A stretch of DNA of 64,000 nt from Paracentrotus lividus (taxonomy: Eukaryota > Echinodermata > Echinoidea > Camarodonta > Echinidae), in contig CALNVZ010000174.1 in NCBI GenBank assembly GCA_940671915.1, positions 76,443,480 through 76,507,479 on the forward strand, given 5' to 3'. The notes beneath the pieces are model-generated. The model was not told the origin of the DNA and did not search any database. It was given only the letters and a program-made list of their open reading frames with translations. This document shows positions 48,426 through 59,589 of this stretch, piece by piece (position 1 is the first letter of the stretch; each line of letters opens with the position of its first letter). The translations under genes and the position numbers were made by a program.

Positions 48426-49856
48426 GTAATGGCCCCTTGGGCCCAGGGAAATGCGCATGCCCCCTATTCTACAATGTAAATATTCTCTTTGCAAGGTTTG
48501 TATACATGATACAATTGAGTATATGAATATAAAAAAGGCCCTAGTCCATCTCTTGGCAAATTGAGTTAACCATGGAAGGTTGTGTCTCATGTCCATCTTG
48601 TGTACAATTACAGCACTGAATTCAGCGTCAAATGCCTGAAATTAATATTTAAAAAATCTCAAATCTCCATTGACTACACACCAAAATCATTCAGTTTTTC
48701 TTGATTTACTCGAAATGAACTTTCATGGACTTGGGCTCTTTTTATATTCAATTATTTAGTCGAAACATAATTGCAATGCACACTTTGCACTCCATACATA
48801 AATACTGTGATGTAAGTGCGAGACGGGTGGCGTGATCAGACGGAGACTGCTTTTTTCCTTTTTACCCTGTGGTTAAATGGTTATGATTATGATAATAAAG
48901 TAATTTATCGTATGGAACCATTAATTACAAGTATAATTACAGTTGAAGGTTATTGGAGAATCAGTATTTACACGCAGTTTAAACGTGCTGATGTGGAGCA
49001 TCAAAGGTGTCGCTGGCGAGTCCCTGAATCCTCGCCTCATCTTGGCCTGAACCTTCGGCCTACAGATTGCTTCATTAAAGGTAGAAATCCTTTCCGGTAG
49101 TTAAAACGTGTTTCGTCGTTCGTATTAAATTCAGTCGCAACATCTCATCTGAACTGATTCTCGATTACTGCGAGTTTTAACAAGTTTGGTCGATCAGTTG
49201 ACGAATTTAAACAATTTTTACCCTTTCTGGTTTTTGTTACCACTTAATCAGTTAATAAAGCTAATTATCTAGACCTCTAACTGTTTTGCTTAAATAAAGT
49301 TACACTAAAATTAATTTGATTTTATTGATGTAATTAAATGATGCCTTGATGGCATATTCTTTGCACTCAAATTCGCTCCTTTGGCTTTGTTAACTTGTAT
49401 TGATATCAGTACATAGATCTATGTTAGTGTTGATCCATTATACGACTTACCAAAAGATAATGCTGCGGCCCCCTGCGTGAATACCGCACTCCAGAATTAT
49501 AGACTGGCCGAGGTACCCTTCTTTGCACTATTGCTGTAGCCCGCGAAGAAGAAAAAAATGCGCCAAATCATGTGATATTTACCTTCCACCATTTTTTTTT
49601 TTTTTGCTGGACTTGTCACGAATTTGTTTTAAACAATTCACCAAGAAGAGAGAAAGAAAGAATAGTGAATGGAGCATCCACACCTAAGTTAGTTATTGAT
49701 CATGGTAAAAATTATGTTTTAACAATGAAAAATTAATTTCACTTTCTGAACTCTTCAAATTAACCTCAACATAGCCTCATTGTTTTGCTGCCTGTGTTGT
49801 TTGTTGGAGTAATGAAGATGAGTCATAAGTATGTGATTTTCTATTTTTCTTACAAG
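48426..49856. other. Upstream flank of the unknown gene, no exon assigned
   Basis: An earlier exon of the gene at 49857-51524 should be here or further upstream, because its first exon seen begins inside a codon. No convincing candidate was found. The frame at 48816-49100 has no recognisable domain. Confidence 0.4.
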
Positions 49857-51524
49857 ATACTCAAGGATGGCAAAATTTATCATCAATCGAAAGAAGTTTG
49901 GACAAAAATCCACCAAAGAGCTATAAGTTGGGAGGAAATTATTGCTCTAGTTTGAGGGAATTTTCTGAGAAAGTTGAAAGGTATGTCAATGTCTTTCTAA
50001 TAAAGGAAAATGAACTGATTGATCAATCTGGATTTATCGTTAAACGATAAATCCTCTGTTATCTATCAGATCATTTTTCCTTTCAAGAAAGGCCAAGTTA
50101 TATTCTCATTGTATATATGTCTCATTGTTTAACAAGCCTAGCAAATACATGATATATCTAGACTTCAAATTTCTCACTTGATCTTTGATTGCTTGTTTTG
50201 GCTACACTTTTAAAGGAGTCATAAGTTGTGAACATAAAAAATGGGCAAAGAAAGTATTGAATATCCAGTGTGAAGGAAGTTGATTTAATTTGATATGAGA
50301 ACAAATTATAACAAGTCACTCTAGACACTCACCAAAACAGAATTCCAAAATATTCAGTCTGGCAGTGAATGTATAAGATTGATGCTGTAGGTGACCTTAA
50401 ACTCAATGAAAACTATTGGAAAAAAAAAAAAAAAAAAAAAAAAATGTGTGCATTCTTTCACTTTGATGAGCATCACTTTACACATAAATGTAAAGGCATG
50501 TTACAAAAAATAAAGTTGTCAATTTTATATCTTATTGAGAAACACTGTAATTATTTAACTGTTTTTGATTACTTGAAAAAAAAATTTTTAGAGACATTTC
50601 TTATGAATGTATACATGATGTTTTTTTTTCCTCTTGCAATGTGTTCATAGGAATGAAGGAAATGGGAAGCAATGGCAATCCTTGGCTGACAGCATCACTG
50701 TCAAAATTCAGCAAGCTGTTAAAAGAAGCATTCCTGCAATTCCTACAGCTTCTAAACATAATTCTATTAGCAATAAGAAATCTAGTCAGACTTCTTTGGA
50801 GGATGCTGTGTCACGGTATTGTTGGTCTTCTTTGAGACGGCCATAGATGTCAAGCTAGTCAGAAAACTGCACAAGGTGATATACACAAATATGGTGATTT
50901 TCATAAAAAAAGGAAATATTTGATATGGTGTGATTTTATGCCCACTTTTTTCACGTTGAAGACAGTCATTTAGGTTTAAATTATGCTATTCGAATAATTT
51001 CTGACATAATATAAATGAAATAATGTATTTTATCAGGTGGCTTACAGAGCTAGAAGATATTTACAAACTGTGTGCCATCACACGTACATGAAAAATTAAA
51101 CTAGCTGGCAGTTTAAGTGGAGGGGGTGGAAATGTGTACCTACTTTTTGGACTGACAGTACTATATGAGAAATATACCGTATTCATGGAAATATTCGCGG
51201 TACATCGAATTATAAAACCTGCGAATATATGGGCATGCTTTATTATGTATATATTTGGGAAGGTTCAATTGCGTGCTTACAAACATGCCAGCGCAAATTC
51301 AAGAACCTGTGATTTGAGGCTGCTCAGCGCAAAAACACAGTGAATAGAGTTCACTCAAATAAATCTTCTCCTATTTGTTTATGTTCTCTTTTCATCACTG
51401 TTGATACAGGGTGCCCTTGCATTGTCTGAGCTTTATCCAAAGATGGCTGACATTATTGATTGTCAATTTGTGGTTCTTCTATCAGAGAATGGAGGCTTAA
51501 TGAATAGTACTCAGGCAGCCAGAG
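49857..51524 (+). CDS. Unidentified multi-exon gene (partial)
   Basis: Three exons look real. Exon a, 49857-49980, includes YKLGGNYCSSLREFSEKVE and ends at GTATGT. Exon b, 50651-50815, follows TTCATAG. It reads NEGNGKQWQSLADSITVKIQ then AVKRSIPAIP and ends at GTATTG. Exon d, 51410-51524, follows TTGATACAG. It reads GALALSELYPKMADIID then CQFVVLLSENGGLMN and ends at GTAAAT. Exons a and b share phase 2. A possible exon c from 51037 (WLTELEDIYKLCA) joins b in frame but has no donor that leads into d in frame, so one junction is unresolved. The protein looks soluble, lysine- and serine-rich in the middle, with a hydrophobic D-exon helix. I do not recognise the family. A foldback-repeat copy begins about 300 bases after exon d. 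The 3' exons were not found. Confidence 0.5.
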
Positions 51525-51587
51525 GTAAATTTATGATTTTAATTTGAATGTATTCATCCTTTGGTAATGAAGACATTTTTTGTCTCG

Positions 51588-51828
51588 CCTGAACGAAGTT
51601 CGGCAGAGACCTAGTAATCACTTTTCCCGTTGGTCTGTTGGTCTGTTACGAAAATGTTAGTGTTCAGTGTTTGTTTAACTTGCTCTCCTTTGTTATTTCT
51701 GCATCATTGTGTTCACACTTAGTAAAAATGATACTTGGGTAATACCCAAACATGTATAAGGATGATGGGGCCCAAAGGTCATCTAGGGGTCAAAAGGTCA
51801 AATGATATGAAGGCCATCTGTTACAGGG
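51588..51828. repeat. Interspersed repeat with GTCTCGCC start
   Basis: It starts with a small hairpin, GTCTCGCCTGAACGAAGTTCGG then CAGAGAC, and contains GGTCATCTAGGGGTCAAAAGG. It is related to 15216-15620. Confidence 0.5.
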
Positions 51829-52535
51829 CAAGTCCAAGCTATTTGATCACTCATGAGTGAAATTCAAAATGGTTCAAATGAGACAAACTCTGGTGTCATT
51901 TAAAAAGCCAAGATGTTAAAGTACATGAATTTTATAATGACAAATTAAAAAAATGTTCATTAATGACTAATAATATGAATACATTTGCATAAATTAAAAA
52001 TTTGAGTAACGCGTGGGACATTAAGAATTTGGGGCTGTTATAAAGATATCTTTAAAGTTTGATGCATTTCTAACCCAATAGTAGTGGGACCCTTTAGTCT
52101 GAATGACAAGTTATCATGACTATGATTTCCAGTTTCACAACTAGTTAAATTATGCAAATGAGGGATGGTACAAAATTGGCAATGTCCCACGCGTTACTTT
52201 TTTAGGTCATTATTTCTCATTTGCAGAAAAAATAATGATTGAATTTTCATGAGACTTTCAAGAGACCAAATTTACAGTAGGCTCCATCATAATCAGAAGA
52301 AAATGTTTAGTCTGATTCATCTAATTAACACAATCTTTATTAGATTTGGTAACGCGTGGACATTTCAGTAACGCGTGGGACAACACGTGTAAACATATGG
52401 AAAGTACAAGAAGTTTTGCCACAAGGAAGTGGAAATTCCCTTTATAACTTCTAAACATTAGAGTCAGTTAAAATGATTAACGCATCCATTTGCCATCACC
52501 AAGACCTTTAGTTAACTAAAAGTAATGAAAAATTA
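51828..52535 (+). repeat. Core repeat copy 2 (paired with 3072-3786)
   Basis: It begins with GGGCAAGTCCAAGCTATTTG and ends near CATCACCAAGACCTTTAG, the complement of the block at 3072-3786. The 14-mer occurs at 52006 (+), 52184 (-), 52349 (+, one G missing) and 52368 (+), in the same order as copy 1. No coding frame. It lies downstream of the unknown gene's last exon seen. Confidence 0.8.
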
Positions 52536-53114
52536 CTTACCCCTCCCCCCCCCCCTTTATCGCTTGGCCAGCATGACGTTAAAAAAAAAATTGATGTACG
52601 CTTCTTGTCTCGCACCCGTGTAACAGGGAAAAAAAATGGGGTACGGCCTCTTCTTGGATATACCATCACTCTATGGGGGTCGCGCAAAATCCATAATACA
52701 ATAGAGGTTTATGATCTAATCAGCCCCCGGGTGCCAATCATGGCTGGATACGCGCCCTGCATAGTACAGGTGGAAAATTGTTATAAAACCATGTTCTTGG
52801 GACCATAGAAAATACCTTATTTATCAAAAACCTCTTTTGTATCAGGGTTTAAAAAACCTAAAAGAAGTACAAAGGATGGCTGGAATCCCAACAAAATTAA
52901 TACATTGTGATAGTCAGAAACTTCATCAATAAAAAGTGTTCCACTGTCACAGGTGTATCACCAGCGTGTGTAGGCAAAACTGAATCTACACATATGTGTA
53001 TGATGCATACATCTATAAAAACTTTTTCATCAAAATTGAATTGCTGGTGGTAAATACCACAAGAGTCATGTTTTGTATGAGGGCGCAGGTGTCTAACTGC
53101 CCCATTTGGGGAAT
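52536..53114. other. Repeat fragments, no gene seen
   Basis: The stretch around 52680-52760 contains a hAT-type end, GGCTGGATACGCGCC, with GGGTGCCAATC just upstream, as near 47780. No exon is recognised. Confidence 0.4.
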
Positions 53115-53468
53115 TGTCATTGATAAAGCAGGGCTTGTTACAACCCATAATGTCGCACGATGCATAATGTCACATAAATGGGCTTTTTTTTTCAGTCTGG
53201 GGCCAACTTTTGACCCTTAATTTCCGAAACTGTGACTGGGATTTGCCGAACCTTGGTCCAATTGCATTGGTTTGGAGGCTAATTTTCTTTACCAATGTAA
53301 TAAATTCAAATCATTTAAAGTTATCTTCTTAAATAGTCCTGTGGTTCAAATCCCAGTCACGAAATTTCGGATGTAAGGTCAAAGGTTGGTCCAGACTGAC
53401 TAAAATGCTTTATGTGACACTATGCGTCATGCGACATTATCGTTTTTATCAGGGCTTTGTCAGGTCTT
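53115..53468. mobile_element. Inverted-repeat element of about 350 bp
   Basis: The arm 53115-53250, with AAAGCAGGGCTTGTT, ATAATGTCGCACGATGCATA and CTGTGACTGGGATTTG, is mirrored by 53343-53468, with CAAATCCCAGTCACG, CTATGCGTCATGCGACATTAT and AGGGCTTTGTC. Mismatches are moderate. The 74-residue frame at 52996-53220 runs partly into it and is not a gene. Confidence 0.65.
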
Positions 53469-55410
53469 TGGACACAACTCCTCATTGTAAGAAATCAATT
53501 TCATAGCAAAATTAATGTAATTGTTTTACAAGTGTCGCCAAGTCCTACATAACAAGATTAACAAGGAATGCAAACAGTATTACATCTTGTACTTAAATTG
53601 ACCAAACTGGTTGCCAAATTAATGCATTTAAAGTTATATTACTGACTCCAAAATAATTTTCAAGTTTATAGATCAAAAACTGTTACAGCTGAAATTGCAT
53701 ATTAGATCAATTGTCAGCGACTCATTTATGAGCAATTCTCCATGCTACATGTAAGATTTCTAAATTGACAACTCATATTTCATGTTTTTACAACCGACTG
53801 TAAGAAAAGCAAGATTCATTGAAGCGAAGTTGTTTATTGTGGATTAGTCTCGCGTTTGTTGTATATATGTGATGCTTTGAGCGGTGTGTGTGTCGTCGAT
53901 GATAGGTTGTTTCGCTGTGCGCAGGTGTTGTAGATGTTGGTGCCAAGTTTTGTCGGGTCTGAGCTTGCGTTGTATGATAGTTTTTCATGAATATATGACA
54001 CATTTTGCAAAAGTACGGGATGGTAAACCCATTATATTCTATACTCATATCATTATAGAATTTTGATTAAGATACAATATAGATCCAATTGTCATATGAT
54101 GGAGGACCCATAAAGCCTCTATCAAATTAGTCTGAAGAATCCGAAGTATTTGTTTGAAAACTTTTTTTTATCTTGCGATATGTCGCAACATTTGACTTTT
54201 GGTCTGAATTGATCTTAGAATACATTTTTTATCCATATTTTTTTTTGTACTGTACATACATCATGTCTTTCAATACACTTTGTAAAACATACGATCATTC
54301 CAGTCATTAGAATTACAAATTACAGAATATCATTAACTGATAACACACATATAACATACAGCTCACATAACTGAAAATAATATATGTCATACAATAAACT
54401 GTTAAATAGACATAACATTAATTCAAAGACAAATATGATCGAACAGTTCTTTGATTAAAAATCATGTCATTCATATCATTAAAATGTATTTCGGTCAAAT
54501 ATGTACATCCAAAAAATGAGAACTTGCATATATGAGGTGATCAACACTCAAGGTATCCAAGTATTTTTGACAATATAGTGACACATCTCTGTGACATCCA
54601 TGAGTGCTTTCACTCAAAGGGAGTTTACAGTTAACCGATGGAGCTCTTGGACGTCATTGGTCAGGGGTGATATGTGAACGTGGTCTCCTCTATATCAGGA
54701 ATTCTTATGTGTGAAGTCTATGAAGCATCTTTTGATTTACATATGGTTTTCATGCTTTTTATCGCTCATATTGTGAAATAAGGATGAAGAATGCAACTTG
54801 TCTATTGATGAGTAGCCAGTGTATATTTTCCTATCTTTATTTTGATACCTATGTTTATTTAAGTCTGCTTTTCTCAGACTGGAAAGCGAAATTTGTAAGT
54901 TACCAACTCGCGTTACGGCAACGGCTGCGGCATTGAGTTCGCCGAACTAACCGGGGCTTGAAATCGTCGATATTCGGACCTGGTGTAGCATAAGTAGCAG
55001 AGTCGGTGTTTTTGCAACTTTTCTGGGAGGAAACGTTAATTAAAGTCATGAAAAATGTCTCATCATTTTATTCAACATGGGCAAAAGCGAGAAAGGAAAC
55101 ATAAACCGACAAAAAGAAATATACAACTAGATTTTTGTCTGATAATAGAATAGGCTTGAGTTGACCCATGGGTTACCTGTACGGTCCGCGCATTTTATGT
55201 ACATATGGCTGACTCGCCGAAAGTGGATTCGGAGAACTCGCGCATTGCGCAGATTGTATCGTAACTCCCTTATAACGCTACTATTTGAAAACGCACCTAA
55301 TGCGAGTATTTTAATTTGACAATATAGTGACACACCAAAATGAGTTTATTTATATTAACTCATTTATTGAGTAACAAAACAATTGTTTTGAGTACATTCA
55401 CAAAACTACT
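53469..55410. other. Intergenic, no gene seen
   Basis: This is AT-rich sequence. The phrase GACAATATAGTGACACA occurs at about 54571 and again at about 55317, perhaps marking two ends of a larger repeat. CG-bearing sequence at 54895-55020 has no gene attached. Confidence 0.4.
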
Positions 55411-55542
55411 CTAGTGAGTAACGCTTTACATCTCCAGGAGTCAGTAAGTAAAGTTGCACAAACTCTGACTTGCTTGTGGATGAGTTTGTGCAACCTTTAC
55501 TTACTGACTCTCTGAGTATATATGTAAAGCGTTACTCACTAG
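55411..55542. repeat. 132-bp hairpin
   Basis: CTAGTGAGTAACGCTTTACA (55411-55430) pairs with TGTAAAGCGTTACTCACTAG (55523-55542). The inner arms GTCAGTAAGTAAAGTTGCAC and GTGCAACCTTTACTTACTGAC also pair. No protein is encoded. Confidence 0.85.
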
Positions 55543-55864
55543 GTGGAGTCTATTTCCTTTTTGTTTGTTGTTTTCCCTGTTTTTAATATGATATTTGAAT
55601 GTCCGATGATATACACATCAGTGCCATCAATTCATCAAACCATACACTGCATTACTCAACTTCAGTGCAGTCATTCAACAAAACCAATACTTGCATTACT
55701 CACAATCATCAATGCATCAAATTACTAAACTGTGTACATGATGACAAATAGAATGGGCAAATCCATGCATGGTAAATCTAGCTGTTAGTGTTATCAGACG
55801 AATGTATATCATCGAACATCCCAATCATTATAAACAGGCAAACAAACACAAGGATAGGACTCAC

Positions 55865-56007
55865 CAAAGACAATAAGAGCATGCAGGCTGCTCCGCTTCG
55901 ATCTAACGGTTCCGCTAAACACATTACGTACGTAGCGTAGAAAATACCTCGTGTGCAGTGCGATGTCCGTAACTCGTGATCCGAGTAGGCGTACAGAAGG
56001 CGCAACC
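55865..56007 (-). other. Orphan exon candidate
   Basis: On the - strand this 143-base stretch lies between a good acceptor (CGTTACTTTTACAG) and a good donor (GTGAGTCC). It is open in two frames and CG-rich compared with its surroundings. No domain is recognised in either translation, and no partner exons were found, so it may be a non-coding exon or chance. Confidence 0.25.
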
Positions 56008-59000
56008 CTGTAAAAGTAACGCATAGCCAGTAATTACTCTCAAGACTTTCACGAGACTTTAGACGTATACGAAAGACGTGTCGTAGTTTACTCGATCTAG
56101 TGAATTACAGGCTATAGTAGAATTTCTCAGGCATCTCACTTTACTCGATTGTTAGTGTTTTCAACCACCCGATCTATCCACCAGCTGGTACCAGAGTTGA
56201 AGAAGAAACTCACTTGCCACAATTGTTTTACGCAATGAACATATAAAGTTACTAAGGGATACTTCAAGAAAAAAAATTATTATACTACAATAATTTTTTT
56301 ACTTGAGTTATCCTTATTAACTTGTACTGTTATTGGAAGAGCGGTGTGTAACTTTAACAGAAACACAGATTCGCAGTAAAAATACGTGATATAAGAATAA
56401 AAGCACTCGCCTCCAAGAGTAGCAAACGGGTTTTACTCAATAATTGGAAACTAATTCTTGTTTTTGTGTGTACTCTACAAAATCATTTCCAAATACCATG
56501 AATACATTCTAGAATATAATGAATATATCCAATATTTAAGATGCCGCATTAGGGCCCAATTCATAAAACCTGTCATAAGTCTAGGTTATCAACCTAAACC
56601 TGTTCTGTTCCCTTAATGTAATTTAGTTGACAACTAGCTTTATAGTTAAGTTTTTAATGAATAGGCCATTGATCTGTTAAGAAGACATTTGTTTCTTTAC
56701 CAATATAAAATATCTAATATATTCTTGCTCAACATCATATGAGGTAAAGTTAAGAGGCAGATATGGGAAGATATCTAATATAATTTTTCTCACAGCCAAG
56801 TTTACAACGGATATACATATCCAAAGGGTTCATATGGCAAGGGATTTGTTAACCCTTTGGACAAAATTTTGTTGAGATGTAAATGGGCTCGCCATGGTTA
56901 ATATGGATATGGATTAGGGTAAGTGATTATGCCCATTTCCAATCCTAATCCGTAACTATTATACTGCAAATTGGAATTAAATTTGAATTTATTTACTGTA
57001 GCATGTATGTGAATGTAATGTTGATATGTTTAAGTCCACTTTCTCAATCTCCATATTCACTGAAATGTTCTAGCAGCCTCTCATAGGCTATTGACATTCA
57101 TTGTTTGCACAGCCTTGTTGGGAAGAACTCAATAACTTGGTCATAAATTTTATGTGCCACCGCAAGCATATCATGTACTGACGCTGTTTGACGACAGAGA
57201 AACATCTTTTTCATTAAGCATTGTTGCAAACTTCACTTTAGTGATGAGTGTTTAATCAAACAGAAGATCCTACTACATCCAGTTTGTCCTATAAGTTATG
57301 CCTGATGCAATGTTTCCAATTTATAACCCATGATAGCAAGATCTTAACCATTTCTCAAGGTTTGATATATAAATTTCAATGACCTGCAGGCTTCACTCTG
57401 CATCATGTCTTCACCAATTCTCCTTTTACTTATAAAAAATATACCTCAGTCACTCCAATGCCAGGCAAACAAACAAGAACAAATGAGTCTCTTCACTGAC
57501 AATTCAAAATAATTTTGGGTAAGATGGTTATATAGAAAGCGCAGTGGTTCCATATAACAACTTGGTCTCCAGATTCAAGTAAGCAATCCGGTAGCTTTGG
57601 TCACAATACATCGTCTATATCAGTCATGCACGCTCTCTGCATCAGCATTTTGTAAAAATATAATTTAACGAAGAAGGTAAATGACTTTTTTTTTTCGCAA
57701 AGCAGGAGCAAGGTGGTTTGTACTCTTGCTACAGCAAATTAAAATGACCAAGAGGTAGCACTACATGAAAGAAACAGAAGGAACACCGGAGAATATAAAA
57801 TTATATCTATCGTTGCCATAAAGGAAATTTTGTCCCTTAATAGCAGAACGTTTTAATGCAAGTTTATTATTCCACCGATTCCAAAATTACGGGTTTGAAT
57901 TCTTGAAGTAAATATAATGTCGTTTACAATCAAAATCAAAATTTTCACACTTCTATTAATACTTTTGCTGGATATTCATGACGTCTGATTTTGCCACGCA
58001 TCCTCCTTAGCAACGGTGTAACGAAATTTTGTCTTCTGAGCGTGGTGTTCTTTCATTAGCCGTTTGTGATGTTCCTTATGACTTAATTTTTATTTGCCAC
58101 AGCATAATGCAAACATGTAAACAGTTTTCGGAGAAATACTGACTCCTCCTTAATATTTTTATTCACTATAATCCCACCTCTTAAACTTTTCAATTTTTAG
58201 GGGCCTTTGTTCATTACACTGTCGCCCCTTTGTTAAAGTGCCCCTGTGTCTGAGTATTTACTGCATCAGGAATGGAGAAGGGACAAATCTCCTCATTCAG
58301 AATTTATAAAAAAATTTCTTAAAAATCTCTGGCCATGGAATTGAAATATGATAATATATAAAAGACTTGTAAATAGAAATATGACATATATTAAAAGACT
58401 TGTAAATATGAAAAAATTGCACGCATTTAGCTATGTTGGCAATACCAGTGCTAAGTGAGTGGTACTTCATGGTAATCACATGATAAATTGTTTGTGATAG
58501 AGGCAGTGATGTCATTCGACCAAAAGGTTAAATACTTAAATTCTAACTACTGTTTAAATCAATACTTTTGAACATGTTTGAATTGTGTTTCGAGTCTGAT
58601 GTCTATATCATCAAATAATAATCTGCTGTCTGTTTCAAATTTCATGCATACATGTTCATGTACAGTGTAATATTATTGTTGATTGGTTTTATAGTTTTTG
58701 TTTTTATAATTCATTTTCCTTTTATAGAACTATATTAGTAATAATATGGTTCATCTAGGTCTTTGACGCCAAACCATTTGTCGAGCTAAGATATGTGCAA
58801 TGTTTCAGTTTGAACTTAGTTTTTAAGCAAGATTTAGCAATAATAGAAGTTGATAAGTAAAATTTGGAAAAATTGTTAAATTCCCGCCGGTTGCCCTAAA
58901 TATTACGCAATCTTGGCCTGAAACATGCCGCTCTTATATTTGAATTTAGGTTTATTCCTTCATATCCCCACGATTTGTATTACATGCTAGCCCTTTTGTC

Positions 59001-59040
59001 AGATCGATTTTATTCCTCTTTTACAACTCTATTATTACCT
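56008..59040. other. AT-rich intergenic, no gene seen
   Basis: Only short repeat-like phrases were noticed (GGCCCAATTCATAAAACC at about 56552, resembling a phrase at about 35250). Frames such as 58297-58515 lack domains. Confidence 0.45.
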
Positions 59041-59205
59041 TCTTTCTCCTTCTCTTCTATCTCTCCCGCCTAACTACCTTACTCTTCTCTCTCTCGCCTT
59101 TCTCTCTCTTCTCTCTCTCTCTCTCTTCTCTCTCTCTATCTCTTTCTCTCCTCATGTGTCTTTCTCTCCTCTCACCCTCTCTCTCTCTCTCTCTTTCTAT
59201 CCTTG
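59041..59205. repeat. CT-rich microsatellite
   Basis: This is a pyrimidine tract dominated by CTCTCT and CTTCTC runs. The reverse frame is runs of R and E and is not a gene. Confidence 0.95.
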
Positions 59206-59589
59206 TTCTTACGTGCAATATTTGTATGGTATTTTTTATTTTTCCACAATAACCGTAACACAATATAAATGTGTTTGCCATAGGCAAATCATTAAAATAT
59301 TACACATTTCAATATCATAAACATAATTACAATGTAATACAGAACAAGTAAATGTATAATTTAGAAACAGTCAATTAACTAATTGCTGTTCTTGTGGGGG
59401 AAACCTAAAAAAAAGCATAGCTTGTAAGCTAGGCTCCAAACTTAAATCAATTGTATCACTAAATGAAATTTATAAAAAATATTACTAAATATAAACGATA
59501 CAAAGTATATACCACCGGGAACGGGGGACAATAACTTTATACACAAACTTAACATTGTGAAGCCTTCCGCAGTTTAATAAAGTGTACAT

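Noticed and set aside
48816..49100. 94-residue frame before the unknown gene
   Set aside because: There is no domain and no clear acceptor, and the possible donor (GTAGAA) is weak. Not enough to call an exon.
50641..50835. Alternative frame of exon b
   Set aside because: The hydrophobic translation in this frame does not join exon a. The other frame joins exon a cleanly at phase 2.
59057..59287. Arg/Glu-rich 76-residue open frame
   Set aside because: It is a translation of the CT microsatellite.
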